Source: Ctena decussata | Lineage: Eukaryota > Mollusca > Bivalvia > Lucinida > Lucinidae | Length of the DNA stretch: 64,000 bases | Assembly: GCA_963989385.1 (NCBI GenBank) | Contig: OZ022503.1 | Location: 93,878,638-93,942,637, forward strand | Direction of reading: 5' to 3' | In this document: positions 58,882 through 64,000 of the stretch, one piece after another | How the letters are laid out: each line of letters opens with the position of its first letter | Numbering within the stretch: position 1 is the stretch's first letter | The notes under the pieces: generated by a model | Told to the model about the DNA's origin: nothing | Seen by the model: only the letters and a program-made list of their open reading frames with translations | Database searches by the model: none | Made by a program: the position numbers and the translations under genes

Positions 58882-59172
58882 TGTGGGAATGGAATATTAA
58901 ACTGAGGGAACGAAAGAGTAATGCATGCGAACGAAATATTATTTTGAGGGAACGCAATACTATTTTGAAGAAATGGAAATGTAATGCGCGAGAATGAAAT
59001 GCATTTCGTGGGAACGAAATCAGTATATGTATTGCTATGTCCCCTCCCGGGCCCTGGAACAAATAAAATGAAAAATGATGTTTCAATTTTTACGAGATAT
59101 AAACATTATGAGAAATATTTTTTGAAATTTGTTTTGCATCGTCTGGGCAAGATAAGATAAGATTTATTTAAA

Positions 59173-59374
59173 GCAGAACTCCAAATAAGAAGGGGTAACG
59201 ACGATAATTATGGGATAATTTTCCTTAATTTTCCATAAAAACATACATTGTATTCTCTCTTTAGAAAGGTCTTAATGAGACGGTTCTAATTAAGGGTCAC
59301 AACGTATGTTTTCATTCAGAAATAAAAAAAAATATCTCTGAACTATTCATTTTAGCCTTTTTTCTGGAGCTCTG
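59173..59374. mobile_element. Short MITE with 'cagagctccagataagg' ends, copy 2
   Basis: 'cagaactccaaataagaagg' at left is inverted relative to 'ccttttttctggagctctg' at right. Central 'atgagacggttctaat' matches the centre of 11379-11583. Confidence 0.65.
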
Positions 59375-59551
59375 TTTAAACTCGCCAACTTTACAACAAA
59401 CCAACATAAGCTCTGAGAGAGCTTTTCAACCGACTGCCAATATTTCATTTGTTATCAAATGGCATTGAACAAAACCAAAGGGAAAAAACTTCGGCATTTT
59501 CCTAAAAACGAAATTTTACATTAAAAATATAATAAAATTGGTCATCACGGT

Positions 59552-59608
59552 CTCTCTCTCTTTCCCTCCCTCTCTCTCTCTTTCTCTTTCTCTCTCTCTC
59601 TCTCTCTA
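59552..59608. repeat. (CT)n microsatellite
   Basis: A CT-repeat tract of about 57 bp with a few CCC/TTT interruptions, some 170 bp upstream of the last receptor exon. Confidence 0.95.
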
Positions 59609-59778
59609 ATATAAAGATTCATTAAAAATATATATCTTTATGCGACTTCGCAAACGATTCACACTAATCTCATTCATTTCTGGTCGAAAAGCAATTTCTT
59701 TATTTGAAATCAGTAGAAACGTACCTAGTTATGTTAAGCCGATCGGAATCAACCAAATTTGGCTAATATATTGTTTAG

Positions 59779-60029
59779 TCCCGAGCTGTCAAGAGGATGA
59801 GTACAGATGTAATAATCAGAGATGTATTCCGAAGTCAGTCCATAACTGTGACGGGATAGACTGGTGTGGTGATGGGTCAGGCTGCGATAGTAAAGCATAT
59901 CCAGACATCGCTCTCATTGTCGGGCTCTGTTGTGGGCTTGTGGCTGCCATTATTTTAGTGTTACTGGGAGTGTGCATAGCCTGTTATGTTAAGAACAAAA
60001 ATACCAGTGTAAGTAAATCAGTTTATTAG
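59779..60029 (+). CDS. CUB-LDLa transmembrane receptor, LDLa + transmembrane exon (last exon candidate)
   Basis: Acceptor atattgtttag|tc. The carried-over base plus 'tc' gives Phe, then PSCQEDEYRCNNQRC, IPKSVHNCDGIDWC, GDGSGC: a complete six-cysteine LDL-receptor class A module. The usual Ca-binding tail SDE is replaced (GSGCD), so calcium binding may be altered. A membrane helix follows (IALIVGLCCGLVAAIILVLL...), then a basic tail starting KNKN and ending at TAG (60027). The tail is only about a dozen residues. An in-frame GTAAGT at 60009 could instead splice to a further cytoplasmic exon; none was found downstream. An open frame extending back to 59640 is intronic read-through. Predicted single-pass type I surface protein; ligand unknown. 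Confidence 0.85.
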
Positions 60030-60065
60030 CCCAGTTTTGCCCAATGGGCTATTGAATCCTTATCA

Positions 60066-60071
60066 AATAAA
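60066..60071 (+). terminator. AATAAA polyadenylation signal
   Basis: A canonical hexamer 37 bp after the stop codon of the receptor. It supports 59779-60029 being the terminal exon in at least one transcript form. Confidence 0.55.
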
Positions 60072-60181
60072 TAAGGTCATTTGTCAATCAAGGGATGCCT
60101 GTTTTCTTCTTCTTTTTTTTCATCAGTTTATTTCATTTGTAGGGAAATACCCAGTTGTCTTATGCAAAAAATATAAACCCT

Positions 60182-60211
60182 GATCAGACGCCGCATTTAT
60201 GGCGTCTGATC
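60182..60211. repeat. Perfect 11-bp hairpin downstream of receptor gene
   Basis: 'gatcagacgcc' and 'ggcgtctgatc' around an 8-nt loop. It lies about 110 bp beyond the polyadenylation signal. Confidence 0.8.
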
Positions 60212-60672
60212 TCGTTCTTCAGGTTTCGCCCGTGTCATAATTATGGGTCGCTACGCATTAAAGCACCGTTAACACGAGCAAAGTCTATTTGCCACAGGAA
60301 ATTTAGCAAATAAAGTTTTCCAAACATTATGCGTTCACACGTAGCAAATTAACTGTCACAGAAAAATGTAACACAGAATCTTTTTCATATAAACTTTGGC
60401 AATGAAATATTTGCAGTAGTGTTTACACAAACAAAGATTTCCTGAAAAAAAATCAACTTTACCCGTGTGAACGGCCAACCATAAACCGTAAATGAACAAA
60501 GTATTACTAAATGAATAGAACAGAAAGTTAATATTAATTGATTGAACCATTCATTTAACAGAAGAATTACCCTTCAGTATATTTTCAAAATCAAGCAAGC
60601 TAACTGAGAATAGGTGGATACCAACGGTCAACTAGCAGCCGGACATCAGTCTTCCAGCTAGCACATGTCAAA
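60212..60672. other. No gene seen
   Basis: AT-rich intergenic DNA with one spurious minus frame. Confidence 0.4.
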
Positions 60673-60916
60673 CAGGGGCGTAGCTAGAAGAAATTGAACG
60701 ATACGCAAAATCATATTTCCTACTTTTTGAGGAGACGTTAAGTGGTTTAGCCCCGAAAATAGTTCATAGTTTCATGTCTGTAGGCAGTTAATATTGAAAT
60801 CTTGTCCAATTTACAAACATTCAGCATGCAAGTACGCAGGTGTGTGTTGAAATTTTGTCAATTGACAAAATTTCAATACGCACCTGCGTATTCGCGTATA
60901 GGCAGCTACGTCCTTG
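60673..60916. mobile_element. hAT-like MITE, 244 bp
   Basis: The left end caggggcgtagctag is answered by the right end ctacgtccttg, a 'caggggcgtag' terminus known from hAT-type elements. It is flanked by exact tcaaa at 60668-60672 and 60917-60921. hAT elements normally make 8-bp duplications, so the flanking repeat is shorter than expected or eroded. Contains the palindrome 60833-60890. Confidence 0.75.
60833..60890. repeat. 58-bp loopless palindrome
   Basis: 'tacgcaggtgtgtgttgaaa' + 'ttttgtcaa' is mirrored immediately by 'ttgacaaaatttcaatacgc' + 'acctgcgta', with about two mismatches and no spacer. Cruciform-prone. Lies near the right end of the hAT-like MITE. Confidence 0.9.
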
Positions 60917-62294
60917 TCAAAACCAAACTACAGGTTGTCAAGCACAGACAAATAATGTAACTTGAGCTAAAGTTTCTTTAATATAAAGGGTCTAAAAATG
61001 TTAAAACCCAATAATCAAAAACTGATATAATCAAAATCCATCACCCATCTATGACACCAAACCCGAAAAAGAGCATTAAGTACCAACCAACATGGACAAT
61101 ACAGGCGAGCGAAACGAACACCCATGTATTAGGCTACAGTTATTTCGCTCTAGTCTAGACTATCCCATAACCTTGCGAGGTTATTGGAGACTAGGCTCGA
61201 GCTGAATAATTGTGGCCTTATACAGGTACGTTGCATTTATTTTATACCTTTGCAATACTTTCATAAGTCGTAGCATATCCCCGAAGAGCATTCTAGCCTC
61301 GGGTGAAAGTACCTGTTGTCAGAAAGTCGTACACTTACGATGGAAATAAATAAAGGAACACTGCTAATGATTCCAGAAAAGTTCGCTATATAGAATATTG
61401 CGGAGAAGTGATTTTGCAACCAATCAAAGTTATCTAAACTATATTAACAAGTGCTGAAACGCTTCCACGTGATTTAAGTCTTTTTGCGATGTACAGGACT
61501 ATGGTAATGAAACACCGATATCGACATTTCAAGTGCAAATATTCAAAATAAATCCCCGGATAACTTTCGTTTCTGCAGAAAAATATTTACCCTTAAAAGA
61601 GCTAAACGGATCCTTCTCTTGGCCGAGTTAGTATAGGCCCTTCTATTAGCCTTGCTTTACACATTTAAGGAATAGAATACCTGTTTTATCCGATTTGAGA
61701 GCTATTGAAAGACTACTTTTTTACGACATTTTGACACTGACAACTGAAAAACGGGAGAGAAGAGAAGGCTGAACACAGTATACCTATGAAGGTGATTCAT
61801 GCGTGTTATTACATCCCAGATTGTTGTATTACAGGCCTTGAAACTGAGCTGATTTTTTTCTGTCTTGAATTTATCAATTTTTCTTTTTGTTAATATTTTA
61901 GCAAAGCACAGAAATGAGGTTTTAGAAATGTAGCAGCCTAGCATAGAAATATATGAAGCGTCTACTTTCTCCTATCGATTATCCAAGCAGTGTACTTACT
62001 GGCAAGCATTGCTCACATCTTTTCAGAGTCACAAAAATGGTGAATGAAAAATCCTGTTTAGTGTTGTTAAATGGTTAAGACAGGAGATGAAAAAAAAAAA
62101 AAATATATCGAAATTTACATTTTAAAACGCAAAAGTGAATTACCCATCCCTCTTTTCTGACATGTTTTCAACTGTCAGTGCCTAATCGCACGCGAAATAG
62201 CATTAAAAGTATTTTTGCAAAATAGACCGCAGATAGGATAGTAGAGACATTCTATTTATTATATGTGTAAAGCAAGCTTAAAGCTTGTAAAGCA
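60917..62294. other. No gene seen; palindrome at 61130-61219
   Basis: Between 61130 and 61219 'cagttatttcgctctagtct' is inverted relative to 'agactaggctcgagctgaat', with the inner arms 'cccataaccttgc' / 'gcgaggttattgg'. The rest is unremarkable AT-rich DNA. Confidence 0.55.
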
Positions 62295-62424
62295 AGCTGC
62301 CGACTCGGCTTATCACTTGTAATTTATTGTTTGTTGGGATGTCTTTGTCAATCTTTTACTTTGATGTTGTGGATAGGATTTGGGATCTGATTCGGTCAGA
62401 CCCTGAAGTGTAGTTACTCTTTAA
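62295..62424 (+). mobile_element. 5'-truncated retroelement 3' end
   Basis: Matches the end of the copy A 3' UTR (gctgccgactcggcttatca ... agtgtagttactctttaa). Only about 130 bp retained. Confidence 0.8.
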
Positions 62425-63049
62425 ATTTAACTGTTTCTATAGTCCAGGCAAACTGGCGATTTTTCCCTAAACCCAAAACAAATTGCAACAAAAGCTTTTT
62501 TTGCATTTTTGTTGAGAACTAACATTTACATATGACATATCAAAAGTAGGATAAAATCGGATAATGCAAAATATATTTTTTTCTGCATTTTTACAAGCGC
62601 CTATTTGCGTCTTAAATATACCAATTATTTGTAATGTTTTATATGACATAACATATTTGCTGTGAGTTTTATTTCTAAAAACCTATTCTGACTCTGCCAG
62701 AATTTGTTCTTGAAGCTTAAGGTTGATTTTGGCACATTTTCTTGTTTAATGTAGAGCCATCTAGGTCTAAAAATGGTATAAATTACCCCACCCACTTTAT
62801 TCTGCCTTAAAATCTGAAGTGATTTTTTGAAGGTCAGTAACTGAAATGCAACACAAAATATATCATACTGATGACTTTGCTTATCATAAACATGTTTCAA
62901 TTTAGAATACTGATCTCTGAAGGCATGAGAAGCCCGAAACAAAGGCACAAAGAGCAGAATACTACATGCATAATAACACAGACAGTGCAACATAATTATG
63001 AATAGTCTTTGTAAATCTCCTCGGTAGGATTTATGAACGGGACCACTAA
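62425..63049. other. No certain gene
   Basis: A 142-codon minus-strand frame (62625-63053) is AT-biased, ends in the neighbouring tandem array and matches no family I know. Treated as chance. Confidence 0.35.
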
Positions 63050-64000
63050 ACATTGCTAAGTACTAAATATGTAAGCTCTTGGCCTCATGGTTCCAGGGAA
63101 GATGATTTTTTAAAGATTTTCCCTTTATAAGTCTATTGGAGCTAATGACCCCTTGGGCGTGGCCAATTTGGGCCCCAGGGGCATGGTTGGCAGGATTGTT
63201 GTATGTGACAACGAAACATTGCTAAATACTAAATATGTAATCAGTGGGCCTCATGGTATCAGAGAAGAAGATTTAGGAATACAGCTCTATGTAAACAAAT
63301 GGCCCCCTGGGGAGGGGCCAGTTTGGACCCCAGGGGCTTGATTGACATGAGTTATGTAGGGGACCACTAAACATTGCTACATACTAAATAAATATATAAG
63401 CTCTGGGCCTCATGGTTTCAGAGAATAAGATATTTTAGGTTTTTCCCATTATAAGTCTATAAGAGCCAATGATAGATCGGGGGTGGGGGGTGTAATTTGG
63501 ATCCCAGGGGCATGGTTGGCAGGATTTATGTACGTGACCACTAACTATTGCTAACCATTGCTATATACTGAATATGTGAGCTACGGGCCTCATGGTTTCA
63601 GAGAAAAGATTTTTGAAGGTTCTCAACTATATAAAAGTAAAAAGTATGCAAAGACCAGGAACTGAAACAATCAAAATCCAAATCCAGCCCTCAAACCATA
63701 GTTGGAAACAACTAAGATTACAAATAATCAAGATACAGAGAACATATGGCCAACCGAGTGAGCAGCTTGTTCCCAAAAGGTGGCCACTCAGCAAACCAAA
63801 CCGAACCAAAAATAATAAGAACATACATAAGGTAAAACATCACAGAAACTCTGACACCAAAAACAGGCAACAGAGAACAACAACAGAACTACCGCCTTGG
63901 AACGGTCAGTAATGAATTACTGGGGGGCTTAACCCTATAACCCTATATTAACAAATATAATCCTATATTAACAAATGACCCCTGGGGTGGGGCCAGTTTG
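63050..64000 (+). repeat. Tandem array with about 160-180 bp units, split by a retroelement end
   Basis: 'gcctcatggtttcagagaa' variants recur at about 63091, 63251, 63411 and 63591. The units also carry 'cattgctaaatactaaatat' and 'ccccaggggcatggttggca'. Array sequence resumes at about 63980 (gacccctggggtggggccag) after the insertion at 63633-63932. Same family as 56950-57790. Confidence 0.8.
63633..63932 (-). mobile_element. 5'-truncated retroelement 3' UTR, minus orientation
   Basis: The reverse complement is nearly identical to 30500-30799 and to the 34.3-34.6 kb copy, ending at the same 'gcatactttttactttt' terminus. It breaks a tandem array, so it inserted later than the array formed. Confidence 0.85.

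Larger units (their letters stand above)
55205..59055. mobile_element. 3.85-kb inverted-repeat element with mirror-image motif arrays
   Basis: The left terminus gggaggggacatagcaatac (about 55211-55230) is exactly inverted at about 59030-59049. Inside each end lies an array of diverged units: 'cgttccc...caaaataatatt' at 55250-55690 and the inverse 'gggaacgaaatattattttg' at 58110-59040. Subterminal repeat arrays of this kind are typical of some DNA transposons. The interior is a patchwork: a palindromic MITE, a tandem array containing another MITE, a LINE fragment and, in the right array, a SINE. No transposase is recognised, though 56250-56480 and 56715-56900 are less AT-rich and may be decayed coding sequence. 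It lies wholly inside the receptor's last intron. Confidence 0.7.

Noticed and set aside
59640..59778. Upstream extension of the LDLa frame to an ATG
   Set aside because: Lacks a signal peptide and lies before a splice acceptor whose phase matches the preceding CUB exon; treated as intron.
62625..63053. 142-codon minus-strand frame
   Set aside because: AT-biased composition, overlaps the edge of a tandem array, no motif; likely chance.
63945..63975. 'aaccctataaccctata' telomere-like words
   Set aside because: Only two imperfect copies at the edge of a retroelement insertion; not a telomeric array.

Overview
The window is animal (eukaryotic) DNA, almost certainly from a bivalve mollusc. It is AT-rich and lacks operons and ribosome-binding sites. 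Split exons with canonical GT/AG junctions are present, and nearly all the rest is dispersed repeats. Several repeat types are ones I associate with clam and mussel genomes: palindromic 'gagccgcgacacgac' elements, GACCTTGACCT-rich arrays, and SINEs ending in a 'gacgttaaac'-like tail. The species assignment is inference; a venerid-type clam fits best.

Only one host gene is well supported, on the + strand: the last three exons of a CUB-LDLa-transmembrane receptor (45416-45652, 54905-55066, 59779-60029). Both introns are phase 1, the joined frame is open, and the four CUB cysteines, the six LDLa cysteines, a membrane helix, a short tail, a stop and an AATAAA follow in order. The signal-peptide exon(s) must lie upstream and were not found.

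Layout. 0-8.6 kb: a weak minus-strand ORF, palindromic MITEs (one nested inside another palindrome), a 420-bp direct-repeat pair and a tandem array between them. 8.6-12 kb: a tRNA-derived SINE and the decayed C-terminus of a LINE protein. 15-35 kb: several decayed copies of one retroelement whose reverse transcriptase carries a YLDD box. Copy A is at 17.2-18.4 kb. Copy B, at 23.4-26.8 kb, is split by two insertions. Copy C is at 33.7-34.6 kb. Many 5'-truncated 3' ends are scattered through the window. 36.2-41.6 kb: a large inverted-repeat structure whose left arm carries a 2-kb insertion built of 444-bp tandem units. 42-54 kb: further MITEs, SINEs, simple repeats and exon 1 of the receptor gene. 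55.2-59.1 kb, inside the last intron: a 3.85-kb unit with terminal inverted repeats and mirror-image arrays of a 'gggaacgaaat' motif, which has itself taken in a MITE, a LINE fragment and a SINE. 60-64 kb: a small hAT-like MITE, palindromes, and a tandem array broken by a minus-strand retroelement 3' end.

Apart from the receptor gene, every recognisable coding stretch is a transposon remnant with stops, frameshifts or truncation. The main interest is the nesting order of the elements, the strong palindromes, and several unrelated-looking arrays that share a period near 148 bp and repeat a nuclear-receptor-like TGACCTTGA motif.
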